Part shown: in pieces, positions 15,394-23,722 of the stretch
Layout of the letters: each line of letters begins with the position of its first letter
How positions within the stretch are numbered: position 1 is the first letter of the stretch
DNA from: Betaproteobacteria bacterium
GTDB lineage: Bacteria > Pseudomonadota > Gammaproteobacteria > Burkholderiales > SG8-39
Assembly (NCBI GenBank): GCA_016195915.1
Contig: JACPYS010000045.1
Coordinates: forward strand, 1-39,736
Reading direction: 5' to 3'
Length of the DNA stretch: 39,736 nucleotides
Program-made: the position numbers and the translations under genes
Notes under the pieces: model-generated
What the model was told of the DNA's origin: nothing
The model's database searches: none
Seen by the model: only the letters and a program-made list of their open reading frames with translations

Positions 15394-16461
15394 ATGAGCA
15401 ACGCCTATCCCAGCTGGGAAGAGATCCGCAAGAGCCACCGCTTCGCCGGGCGCGAGATTCCGATGCTGCTGCCCGACATGCCGAGCTTCATGGCGCAGCC
15501 GATCGCGCGCACGAAGAACGAACTCCGGGGCGCGGGCGCCGCCATCATCGGCGCGCCCTACGTCGCGAATGCCGGCGGCATGTATGCGGGCGTGCCGGCT
15601 ACGGAGTGGCTCGCCGGGCCGAAGCGCGTGCGCCAGCAGTCGGCGCGCTACCCCTCCGGATACGTCCAGGACCTCGACGTCGACGTGTTCGAGCACATGA
15701 AGCTGATGGACTTCGGCGATGCGGAGATTCCGGAGGAATCGAACTACAACCCGACCGCGGAAAACATCCTGCGCGCGCAGGCGGCAGTGGAAGCCAAGGT
15801 GAACGACGCGCTCGACGCCGGCGCCATCCCGATCGTCATCGGCCAGAACTCGCCCTGCGGGTCGTATGCGATCGCCAAGCCGATCGCGGAGCGCGCCAGC
15901 GGCAACGTCGGCATGATCAGCTTCGACACACACTGGGATTCCAACCCGATCGACCGGCTGACCAAGGACCCCCGTATCGCCGGCAGTTCGAACTGGAAGG
16001 CCAAGACCTACGAGTTCCATCCGAATTTCACGGTGAAGAACCTGGTGGAGATCGGCGAGCGCGGCATGCTCGAGCGCCGCGAACTGGTCCACAGCTACCG
16101 CGACCGCGGCATCCACTTTTACCCGATGTGGCGCATCCGTACCGACCTCGGCATCGAGGGCCTGTGCCGGGAGATGCACCACGCCTACGAGGGCACGGAT
16201 GCGGTCTACGTGCACTACGACATGGACGTGATGGGCGGCGCGGGGCCCGCGCCGGGCGACATCCTCGGCGAGCTGGCAGAGCCGATCGGCATGAGCGATT
16301 ACGAGGTGATCCGCTGCGCGCTCGAAATCGGCAAACGGGGGTTCACGGGCGCGTCGTTCATCTGCATTCCGCCGGGCTCAGCGGTCATCTACCGCACGAT
16401 CGTCTACGTCATCATGTTCATGCTGGCCGGGCGCGTGCTCGCCGGTTTGGGACGCGGCTGA
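15394..16461 (+). CDS. ureohydrolase (arginase/agmatinase) family protein with altered metal site
   Basis: A 355-residue ureohydrolase-fold protein. AAGGAG (15381-15386) seven bases before the ATG fixes the start. The dimetal motifs SFDTHWD (D178, H180, D182) and YDMD (D276, D278) are present. The usual G-G-D-H-S loop appears as GQNSPCGSYA (from G150), so the first His ligand is missing. Family enzymes hydrolyse guanidino or similar C-N bonds with two Mn or Ni ions; the changed site suggests a different metal set or substrate. Its stop overlaps the amidohydrolase ATG (TGATG), so the two are co-translated. Confidence 0.82.
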   Translation: MSNAYPSWEEIRKSHRFAGREIPMLLPDMPSFMAQPIARTKNELRGAGAAIIGAPYVANAGGMYAGVPATEWLAGPKRVRQQSARYPSGYVQDLDVDVFEHMKLMDFGDAEIPEESNYNPTAENILRAQAAVEAKVNDALDAGAIPIVIGQNSPCGSYAIAKPIAERASGNVGMISFDTHWDSNPIDRLTKDPRIAGSSNWKAKTYEFHPNFTVKNLVEIGERGMLERRELVHSYRDRGIHFYPMWRIRTDLGIEGLCREMHHAYEGTDAVYVHYDMDVMGGAGPAPGDILGELAEPIGMSDYEVIRCALEIGKRGFTGASFICIPPGSAVIYRTIVYVIMFMLAGRVLAGLGRG

Positions 16462-17834
16462 TGGACTGCAAGTTCCTCAACGCGACGGTCGTCACGCAGA
16501 ACGAGCGGCGCGAGGTCATCGCAAACGGCGGCGTCGCTGTAAAGGACGGCCGGATCGTGGCGGTCGGCCCGAGCGCAGAGATCGAGCGCGCATGGCCCGA
16601 GCTTCCCGCCGTCGACGCCGCGGGCAAGGCGGTGATGCCAGGCCTCGTCAACGGGCATACGCACGTTCTCCTGCTCGTGCTGCGCGGGACAGTCGAGGAC
16701 ATGGGAGCGGATGCGATCTACGGCTACATGACGCCGATCAGCTTCGCCATGACCGACGACGAACGGCAGGCGCTCGCCTTGCTGGGTTGCCTCGAAGCGC
16801 TGCGCTCGGGCACCGCCACCCTGGTCGAGCCGTTTCGCCACGTCGTCAACTATGCCGGCGCGATGGCCGAGACCGGCATGAGGCTGTGGTTCAGCGAAAG
16901 CTGCGCCGATGCGCTGACGCTGAAGATCCGCCGGGGCATCTACGAATTCGACCCGGCCTGGGGTGAAACCTTTCTAGAGCGCGAGCGCGCGCTGATCGAG
17001 AAGTTTCACGGGACTCACGACGGCCGCGTGCGTTGCCAGGTCGCCGCCCACGCGCCGGACAACTGCTCGCCGTGGATGCTGCGCAAGTTGAACGACCTGC
17101 GCGAGAAATACGGCCTGCGGCGCACGGTGCATATGGCGCAGAGCAAAGGCGAGGTCGCGCAGGTACAACGCTACGCCGGCTGCACGCCCGCGCAATATCT
17201 CGAGAGGAACGACTGGCTGGGGCCGGATGTTGTCGGCGCACACTGGACCTATTGCAGTGACGACGACGTCGCGCTGCTTGCGAAGCACGGCGTGCACATG
17301 GCGCACTGCCCTGCAAACAGCTCGCGTCGCGGGCCGCACACCGCGCCGGTGGCGAAGATCCTCGATGCGGGCGTCAACGTCGCACTGGGCACCGACAACA
17401 TGACCGAGGACATGTTTCAGGCGATGAAGATCGGCAGCATCATCCACCGCGGCAGCTACGGCGGCGGCACCAATCCGCAGCCGCAGGCGCTGCTCGATGC
17501 CGCGACAAGAAACGGTGCGCTGTCTCTCGGCGCGCTGGATCAGATCGGCTCCATCGAGCCAGGCAAGAAGGCCGATCTCACGGTCATCGACCTCGATGAC
17601 CCGTGCATGGTGCCGAGGATCAACCTCGCGTCCAACATCGTTCACTACGGCCACCCGGGCATGGTGGAATCGGTGATGGTCGACGGCGAGTTCCTGATGC
17701 GCGAGCGCAAGGTGTTGTGCCTGGACGAAAAGGACGTGGTGAGAAACGCGCAGGCCGCGAGTGGCGCCGCGTGGCGGCGCCTGCACGAAAAGAATCCCGA
17801 CCTGCCGCTGCCCGAGGCGCTGCGCGGCGCGTAG
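16461..17834 (+). CDS. amidohydrolase, TRZ/ATZ-SAH deaminase type
   Basis: A 457-residue metal-dependent amidohydrolase. Visible ligands are H66 and H68 in GLVNGHTH, H223 in TVHMAQS, H260 in GAHWTY and D311 in GTDN. The H-x-x-E motif that many family members use for proton transfer is H-M-A-Q here. The C-terminal beta-sandwich segment GSIEPGKKADLTVIDLDDP is typical. The family removes amino, chloro or alkylamino groups from triazines, purines and related rings. Coupling to the ureohydrolase suggests consecutive steps on one nitrogen-rich compound. The gene ends one base from the convergent M20 gene. Confidence 0.87.
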   Translation: MDCKFLNATVVTQNERREVIANGGVAVKDGRIVAVGPSAEIERAWPELPAVDAAGKAVMPGLVNGHTHVLLLVLRGTVEDMGADAIYGYMTPISFAMTDDERQALALLGCLEALRSGTATLVEPFRHVVNYAGAMAETGMRLWFSESCADALTLKIRRGIYEFDPAWGETFLERERALIEKFHGTHDGRVRCQVAAHAPDNCSPWMLRKLNDLREKYGLRRTVHMAQSKGEVAQVQRYAGCTPAQYLERNDWLGPDVVGAHWTYCSDDDVALLAKHGVHMAHCPANSSRRGPHTAPVAKILDAGVNVALGTDNMTEDMFQAMKIGSIIHRGSYGGGTNPQPQALLDAATRNGALSLGALDQIGSIEPGKKADLTVIDLDDPCMVPRINLASNIVHYGHPGMVESVMVDGEFLMRERKVLCLDEKDVVRNAQAASGAAWRRLHEKNPDLPLPEALRGA

Positions 17835-17835
17835 A

Positions 17836-18987
17836 TCAGCCCAAGGCGACCTGTTCGACGAGCGCGCCGAAAATCGCGCCGCGCTCGGCCAGGCTGGCGA
17901 TCACGATCCGCTCGCGGCGGCTGCAGGTGTCGTGGCAGATCGGTCCGAGCCCGTCGAGCGTGGACTTGCCCATCGAGCCAGCGAAGCTGCCGTCCGAACC
18001 TCCGCTCGACACCACCGGGAAGATCGGCGCGCCGATTTCCCGGGCGAAACGCTCCGCGTGCGCGTACAGCGCCCTGCTCGAGGACTCCGGAAAGACGGGC
18101 CGTGTCCAGCCGCCTTCGACCTTGACGCTCACCCGCGCATCGCCCGTGTCGGCAAGCACGGCCTCCACCTGCGCCTCGAGCGCTTCGACATCCTCCGGCA
18201 GCGCCGCGCGTATGTCGATGTGCATCTCCGCCTCGTGGGGCACCACCTGCCGCGCGCTGCCGCCGCGCAGGATGCCGACGTTGACCACGCGGTTGCGGGT
18301 CAGGTCGGACAAGGCGTCCAGTGCCAGCGTCGCGCGCGCGGCTGCACGTACCGCGCTCGCGCCTGCGGCGGGGTTGGTTGCCGCATGCGCAGAGCGGCCC
18401 GTGTAGTACGCCTTGATCGAGCCCACTGCGCGCCGGCCCGTCACCACGCCGCCGTTCGGGCGGGTGGGCTCGAGCACCAGCACGGCGTCGGCGTCGCCGC
18501 AGCCCTCCTCGATCCAGCCGCGCGATTGCGGGGAACCCAGCTCCTCGTCCGGCACCAGCATCATCACCATCTCGGCAGGGAGCCTGCGCCCCGACTTGAG
18601 AAGCGCGTCCACCGCGAACCACGCCATCGCGAGCCCGCCTTTCATGTCGCCTACCCCGGGGCCGTACGCGTACACGGCGTCCCGGCTGAAACTCCAGCTC
18701 GGCTGGCTCCCCGCCGGCCAAACGGTATCCGCGTGACCGAGGATGACGAGCTTGCCCTTGCCCTCGCCCTTGCGATGAAACGAACGCCGCGGCCCGCGCC
18801 CGTCGATGGGGAGCGCGCGCGCCTCGAAACCGAGCGCCCGCCAGCGAGTCCCGTAAGTTTCGCCCATGCGCGCAACGTTCTCCGCGTCATAGGAACCGCT
18901 CTCGATCGCCACCAGTTCGGCGGTGAAGGCAAGCATTTCTTCGGTGCGCGGGCGAAGCGCCGCGAGCAATTCGGTGCAGGTGGACAT
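17836..18987 (-). CDS. M20-family metallopeptidase/deacylase (CPG2/ArgE type)
   Basis: A 383-residue M20 enzyme. GAGGAGG just upstream of the ATG at 18987 sets the start. Zinc and catalytic residues: H85 and D87 in GHADTVW, D114 in GVGDMKGG, E148-E149 in PDEELGS, E173 in VLEPT, and the C-terminal His in GPICHDTC. The dimerisation lid lies between (SAHAATNPAAGASAVRAAAR). Such enzymes hydrolyse N-acyl amino acids or dipeptides; glutamate carboxypeptidase-like is a reasonable guess. No signal peptide is seen, so it is cytoplasmic. It is convergent with the amidohydrolase gene. Confidence 0.87.
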   Translation of the reverse strand: MSTCTELLAALRPRTEEMLAFTAELVAIESGSYDAENVARMGETYGTRWRALGFEARALPIDGRGPRRSFHRKGEGKGKLVILGHADTVWPAGSQPSWSFSRDAVYAYGPGVGDMKGGLAMAWFAVDALLKSGRRLPAEMVMMLVPDEELGSPQSRGWIEEGCGDADAVLVLEPTRPNGGVVTGRRAVGSIKAYYTGRSAHAATNPAAGASAVRAAARATLALDALSDLTRNRVVNVGILRGGSARQVVPHEAEMHIDIRAALPEDVEALEAQVEAVLADTGDARVSVKVEGGWTRPVFPESSSRALYAHAERFAREIGAPIFPVVSSGGSDGSFAGSMGKSTLDGLGPICHDTCSRRERIVIASLAERGAIFGALVEQVALG

Positions 18988-19045
18988 GCGATACCTCCTC
19001 GTCGGCAAGGATACATGTTGACGCCCTCTCCGGTATCCTCCGGTC

Positions 19046-19717
19046 ATGGCTGAGCTATTTGTGGTACGTCACGCGCAGGCCGCATTCGGCACCGACGACT
19101 ACGACCGGCTGACCGAACTCGGTCATCGCCAGTCGCGCTGGCTGGGTGAGTATTTTGCCGAGCGCGCCATGCGCTTCGACCGGGTGATCACCGGGACGCT
19201 GCGGCGTCACCGCGAGACGCTTGCGGGTATTTCGGAATCACTTGCAGGATTGCCCGAAGCGCATGCGCTCGAAGGCCTGAACGAATACCAGGCCGACGTG
19301 CTCCTCGCGGCGCACCTCGGCGAGGACGGCCTCGCGCGCATCGATCGCGGCGGGGACCGGCGCGCGCACTTCCGCGTCCTGCGCGAGGCGCTCTACGCCT
19401 GGGTCGATGGCTCGCTGCGAACCGAAGCGCACACGTCGTTCGACAAGTTCTCCGCGGGCGTGCGCGATGCGCTCGCGGCGGCGCGATCGCCGGGCGCGGA
19501 GCGCGTGCTCGTGGTGAGCTCGGGCGGCCCGATTTCGACGCTGATCGGCACGGTGCTGGGGCTCGCGCCGCGCACCATGGTCGAGCTGAATCTCCAGGCA
19601 CGCAATACCGGGGTGAGCGAGTTCCGAGCCGGGGCGAAGGTCGTGTACTGCGTGAGCTTCAACAACGTGCCACACCTCGACCGGCCGGACCGGCGCGCTT
19701 TCGTCACGTACACGTAG
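19046..19717 (+). CDS. histidine phosphatase superfamily protein
   Basis: A 223-residue phosphoglycerate-mutase-like protein. R8-H9 in FVVRHAQA is the phosphorylated His motif, and TGTLRRHRET supplies the second Arg. The usual second catalytic V-S-H-G-G is V-S-S-G-G (S159), a change shared by a subgroup whose activity is unclear. The ATG is 58 bp from the divergent M20 start. The substrate is unknown. Confidence 0.82.
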   Translation: MAELFVVRHAQAAFGTDDYDRLTELGHRQSRWLGEYFAERAMRFDRVITGTLRRHRETLAGISESLAGLPEAHALEGLNEYQADVLLAAHLGEDGLARIDRGGDRRAHFRVLREALYAWVDGSLRTEAHTSFDKFSAGVRDALAAARSPGAERVLVVSSGGPISTLIGTVLGLAPRTMVELNLQARNTGVSEFRAGAKVVYCVSFNNVPHLDRPDRRAFVTYT

Positions 19718-19786
19718 CGATTTCAGCTCGGTGAGAGACTACGAAGTGAGGACGCAGGTTCACCATCCAGAGGTCCGAGGCGGCTG

Positions 19787-20689
19787 ATGCCGGGAGCGCG
19801 CTTCGCGCTGGTCATGAGCAGCGCGTCTATGCCGCCCGCACGCGCTGCGCTGATCGAGAGCTTGATGGTCACGGCGGCGCCCGGTGTGATCGTCTCGCGC
19901 ACCCGGAGCGCGGGCGACGCGATCGTTCTCACGCGTGCCGCACTCGCCGCTGGCGCAAAGCGAATAGTCGCCGCCGGCGGCGACGGGACGGTGCATGAAG
20001 TGGCAAACGCGCTGGCCGGCTGCGAGGCCGAGCTGGCGGTGATTCCGGCGGGCAGCGGCAACGATTTTGCTCGCAGCCTCGGCGTACCGGCGGCGCTCGA
20101 TCGGGCGGTGGACTTCGCGGTGACCGGGGAGGCGCGTGCCACCGATGCGGGCGAGGTCGTCTGCACTGGCGCTGATGGCGCGCCGGTGCGCCGGATCTTC
20201 GTAAATATCGCCGAGGCAGGCATGGGCGGCGACGTGGTGCGTTGCGCACGCATTGCGCGCCGGATTTCCGGCCCGTGGCTCTCCTATCAGCTCGGAATCC
20301 TCGCTGCATTGGCGATGCTGCGCCGGTCACCGGTGAGCGTCACGGTCGATGACGAGCCGCTCGGCACCTTCCCCAACAGCAACCTGATCGTCGGCAATGG
20401 CCGCTATTTCGGCGGCGGCCTGCAACCGCTGCCGCGGGCGAGCCTCGATGACGGTCTGCTCGACATCGCTCACATCCGCGATGCATCGCGATTTGAAATG
20501 GCGCGCACCGCGCCGATACTGAAACACGGCATCCCGCTCGATCATCCGCGCGTGGACCAGCGCCGCTGCCGCAGCCTGGCCGTGCAATCCGTGGAACAGG
20601 TGCCGGTCGAGGCGGACGGCGAGTGGCTTGGATATCTGCCCGCAACCTTTACTGCGCTTCGCGGAGCGCTGCGCGTGGTGCGTATTTAG
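19787..20689 (+). CDS. diacylglycerol kinase-family lipid kinase
   Basis: A 300-residue DAGK_cat/YegS-like kinase. The nucleotide-binding GGDGT lies at 64-68, preceded by a poorly conserved first strand, with the second loop PAGSGNDFARSLG at 88-99. The later SNLIVGNGRYFGGG and LDDGLLDI segments are typical of YegS/DgkB proteins. Family members phosphorylate diacylglycerol or related lipids at the membrane inner face. It ends 27 bp before the ComA-family gene and may share its transcript. Confidence 0.85.
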   Translation: MPGARFALVMSSASMPPARAALIESLMVTAAPGVIVSRTRSAGDAIVLTRAALAAGAKRIVAAGGDGTVHEVANALAGCEAELAVIPAGSGNDFARSLGVPAALDRAVDFAVTGEARATDAGEVVCTGADGAPVRRIFVNIAEAGMGGDVVRCARIARRISGPWLSYQLGILAALAMLRRSPVSVTVDDEPLGTFPNSNLIVGNGRYFGGGLQPLPRASLDDGLLDIAHIRDASRFEMARTAPILKHGIPLDHPRVDQRRCRSLAVQSVEQVPVEADGEWLGYLPATFTALRGALRVVRI

Positions 20690-20716
20690 CGTCTCGCCGA
20701 ACTGATACGCTTCGTC

Positions 20717-21535
20717 ATGACCGATCACGCCTTCGCCTCCATTCCGGTCCCCGAACGCCAGTCCAAGCCGCGCACACGCGGCCTCAATATGTTGATCGAC
20801 TGGGGGATGGGCCTCGCGCGCCAGGCCGACACGCTCGAGAGCGCCGGGGTGTGCGTCGACAACGCCAAGATCGCGGGAACAATTCCGCGCGTCATGCCGC
20901 GCGACGTGCTGGAGCGCAAGCTCGCGCTGTACCGCGCGCACGGCATCGCGCCCATGATCGGCGGGCTGTTCGTCGAACTCGCCTACATGCAGGGCAACTG
21001 CGCGAAGCTGTTTGCCGATGCGCTCGGCGCGGGCTTCGGTGCGCTCGAGGTCTCCGACAACCTGATCACCTACTCGCCCGGGGAGAAGGCGCGGCTGATA
21101 CGCGCGTGCAGCGACGCGGGCCTGAAAGCCTACGCCGAAGTCGGCCGGAAGGAAGGCGCCCTGGATGACGCCGCGTTCGTTGCGGACATCGCGAACTGCC
21201 TCGAGGCGGGCGCCGCGGGCGTGTATCTGGAGGCCTATGAGCTGTTTGCGCAGGGCGAGACGCGCACCGCGCTGATCGAGGAGATCGGGCGGCGCTTTCC
21301 GGCAGAGAAAATCATCTACGAGCTGCCGGTCGTCATCCTTCCCGGCGTGCACCGCGAGTTCAAGCATCGCATCACGAGCTGGCTGGTGCGCACGCTGGGC
21401 ACGGAGGTGAATCTCGCGAACATCGAGTCGGACGAGATCTACATCACGGAGATCGTTCGTCGCGGAATGGCGGGCGACGCTTCCCATCCGCAGGGCGCCT
21501 ACCGGCTCGCGGGATTCAGCGCGGGCGAAGCGTAG
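20717..21535 (+). CDS. phosphosulfolactate synthase (ComA) family protein
   Basis: A 272-residue TIM-barrel protein of the ComA family. RTRGLNMLIDWGMGL, the DNAKIAGTIPRVM stretch, the GGLFVELA loop, EVSDNLI and KAYAEVGRKEG align with family blocks. In methanogens ComA adds sulfite to phosphoenolpyruvate for coenzyme M; some bacteria have homologues with other or unproven roles. No comB or comC partner lies nearby, so the reaction here is open. An N-terminal extension of about 20 residues precedes the conserved start. It follows the lipid kinase gene. Confidence 0.8.
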   Translation: MTDHAFASIPVPERQSKPRTRGLNMLIDWGMGLARQADTLESAGVCVDNAKIAGTIPRVMPRDVLERKLALYRAHGIAPMIGGLFVELAYMQGNCAKLFADALGAGFGALEVSDNLITYSPGEKARLIRACSDAGLKAYAEVGRKEGALDDAAFVADIANCLEAGAAGVYLEAYELFAQGETRTALIEEIGRRFPAEKIIYELPVVILPGVHREFKHRITSWLVRTLGTEVNLANIESDEIYITEIVRRGMAGDASHPQGAYRLAGFSAGEA

Positions 21536-21713
21536 CTCGGGTGGCGCACCACAACTCGATCCGGAAGCCGTGGACCGGCGCGCGAAGAACGACCAGAATG
21601 CGCTCGTAGAGCACTTCGGCGGACGCGAGCAGGCGCTCAAGAGGGGCCCGCCGGGAGCGACGCCGGTCCCGGTCGCATAGCGCCACGCAGTCCGACAACG
21701 ACGCGAGTACCCT

Positions 21714-22682
21714 ATGAACATCCTGTGCAAATTGCTCGTCGTCCTTCTGGTTGCCTGTTTCGCCGACGCGGCGGCGGCTCAGCCATTCCCATCGAAGTCC
21801 GTGCGCATCATCGCCTCGTTTGCCGCGGGCGGCGGCGTCGACCTGATGGCCCGGCTGGTTGCGCAGGAACTCCAGAAGCAGCTCGGCCAGCCGTTCATCG
21901 TAGAGAACCGTCCGGGCGCGAGCGGCAGCATCGGCGCCGATGCAGTCGCCAAGAGCGCGCCCGACGGCTACACCTTTCTCGCAGGCGGCAATCCGGAGCT
22001 GACGTTCATGCCCGTCGTGAACGACAAGCTGCCTTACGACGCGCAGCGCGATCTGGCGCCGCTGGTGCTGGCCGCGAATGCGCCGTCAGTGGTGGTAGCA
22101 CATACGGGGAGCGGCATCACGTCCATGGCGCAACTTCTCGAGCGTGCGCGAGACCCGCAGGGCTTGCCTTACGGCACTCCTGGGCGCGGCACGCCGATGC
22201 ATCTTGCCTTCGAACTGCTGAACGTGGAGAGCGGCACCCGGTTCACGCACGTTCCCTATAAAGGAGGAGGACCCGCGACCAGCGACGTGGTGGCCGGCCA
22301 GATCAAGATTGCGGTGATCAACGCACCGCCCCTGATGCCGCACATCCGCAGCGGCAGGCTGCTCGCGCTCGCGGTCATGCAGGGTGAGCGCTCCGCGCTT
22401 CTTGCCGACGTGCCCACGCTCAAGGAGGCCACCGGCATCGAGGGAATTCTTGCACCCGCGTGGTTCGGATTCACGGCGCCGGTCAAGGTGCCGGCCGAGA
22501 TCCGCGCCCGGCTCGAACAGGAAATCCGGCGCGCGCTCGCCGAACCCGACGTGAAGGCGAAGCTCGCGGGCGCCGGCCTCGATGTTGTCGCGCTGCCCGC
22601 GGCACGGATGGCTGAGGTGATCCGGTCGGAGACGATCTACAACGCGGCGGCGATCAAGCGGCTCGGGTTTCGGCCGGACTGA
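21714..22682 (+). CDS. Bug/TctC-family tricarboxylate-type binding protein
   Basis: A 322-residue periplasmic binding protein. A signal peptide (MNILCKLLVVLLVACFADAA, cleaved near AQP) leads to PSKSVRIIASFAAGGGVDLM, the Bug ligand loop. VENRPGASGSIGADAVAKSA and THVPYKGGGP follow, all family marks. Bug proteins bind carboxylates or amides for TctAB-type importers, but no tctA or tctB is in the window. It starts a run of five same-strand genes (Bug-Bug-UbiD-AstE-Bug). Confidence 0.92.
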   Translation: MNILCKLLVVLLVACFADAAAAQPFPSKSVRIIASFAAGGGVDLMARLVAQELQKQLGQPFIVENRPGASGSIGADAVAKSAPDGYTFLAGGNPELTFMPVVNDKLPYDAQRDLAPLVLAANAPSVVVAHTGSGITSMAQLLERARDPQGLPYGTPGRGTPMHLAFELLNVESGTRFTHVPYKGGGPATSDVVAGQIKIAVINAPPLMPHIRSGRLLALAVMQGERSALLADVPTLKEATGIEGILAPAWFGFTAPVKVPAEIRARLEQEIRRALAEPDVKAKLAGAGLDVVALPAARMAEVIRSETIYNAAAIKRLGFRPD

Positions 22683-22701
22683 TTCAAATCTGGGAGCGCA
22701 A

Positions 22702-23679
22702 ATGAACAATCGCACGGCGGTGTGGTCGACGGTCTGCTGCATGGGGCTGTTCGGGGTAATTGCACAGGCTGCATGGGCGCAGGTTTATCCGAGCCGGCCG
22801 ATACGAATGGTCGTTCCCTACACGGCCGGGGGCGGCGTGGACATCGTCGCGCGAATACTCGCGCCACGGATGAGCGAGATCCTGGGCCAGCAAGTGATCG
22901 TCGAGAATCGAACCGGCGCTACGGGAATCATTGCAGCGGAGTACGTCGCGAAATCCGCGGCAGACGGGCATACGCTGCTCGTCGCGACGACGAGCATGCT
23001 GACCGTCCAGCCGACTGCGCGCCAGGACCTGCCTTACAACCCGGCGAAGGACTTCAGGCCGGTCACGATGCTGGTGTTCCAGCCCTTCCTGCTGATCGCG
23101 GGATCTGCGTTCCCGGCAAACACCGTCAAGGAGTTGCTCAGTCTCGCGCAAGCGCGCCCCGGAGGGCTGAGTTACGCCTCCTTCGGCAATGGCAGTCCAC
23201 CGCATCTGGGCACCGAGTTGCTGAAGCTCGCCACCGGGATCGACATGGTCCACGTTCCGTACAAGGGCGGTGCTCCGGCGCTGCCGGATATGATCGGTGG
23301 CCGCCTTTCAGCCATGTTCATCGACATGCCTCCGGTCATGCAGCACATCAAAGCGGGCCGGCTGAAGGTGCTCGGCGTGTCGACACCGGAGCGCACTGCG
23401 CTGATGCCGGACGTTCCAACGGTTGCCGAGACGGTGCCGAACTTCGGATTCAGCGCGTGGTTCGGCGTCGTCGCGCCCGCCGGAACAAGTACTCAGGTGA
23501 TCGCGAAATTGAGTACTGCGATCGACCATGTGCTCGCCACGCCCGAGGTCAAGGAACAGTTGGCGGGTATAGGATGTGACGCCGCGGGGAAAGGACCCGA
23601 CGATTTCTCGGCGCTGATCGTCAGCGAAACGGAAAAGTGGAAAAAGGTGATCAAGGCGATCGGGCTGAAGCTCGAATGA
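22702..23679 (+). CDS. Bug/TctC-family binding protein, second copy
   Basis: A 325-residue Bug protein starting 19 bp after the previous gene, preceded by a GGGAG-type ribosome site. It has a signal peptide (MNNRTAVWSTVCCMGLFGVI, ending near WAQ). The ligand loop is VVPYTAGGGVDIVA, followed by VENRTGATGIIAAEYVAKSA and VHVPYKGGAP. It is clearly diverged from its neighbour, so the two may bind different acids. No dedicated membrane subunits are seen. Confidence 0.92.
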   Translation: MNNRTAVWSTVCCMGLFGVIAQAAWAQVYPSRPIRMVVPYTAGGGVDIVARILAPRMSEILGQQVIVENRTGATGIIAAEYVAKSAADGHTLLVATTSMLTVQPTARQDLPYNPAKDFRPVTMLVFQPFLLIAGSAFPANTVKELLSLAQARPGGLSYASFGNGSPPHLGTELLKLATGIDMVHVPYKGGAPALPDMIGGRLSAMFIDMPPVMQHIKAGRLKVLGVSTPERTALMPDVPTVAETVPNFGFSAWFGVVAPAGTSTQVIAKLSTAIDHVLATPEVKEQLAGIGCDAAGKGPDDFSALIVSETEKWKKVIKAIGLKLE

Positions 23680-23722
23680 GAAAAGCGGAACGTAACCACC
23701 TGCACGGCCACAGGCCGGGGAG

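Noticed and set aside
15321-16460. A plus-strand frame running through the ureohydrolase region into the amidohydrolase
   Set aside because: Only the part from 16461 has family features; upstream it is a shifted frame of the ureohydrolase.
21516-21698. A 60-codon minus-strand frame in the gap before the first Bug gene
   Set aside because: Arg-rich, overlaps the ComA-family gene end, and has no ribosome site or family resemblance.
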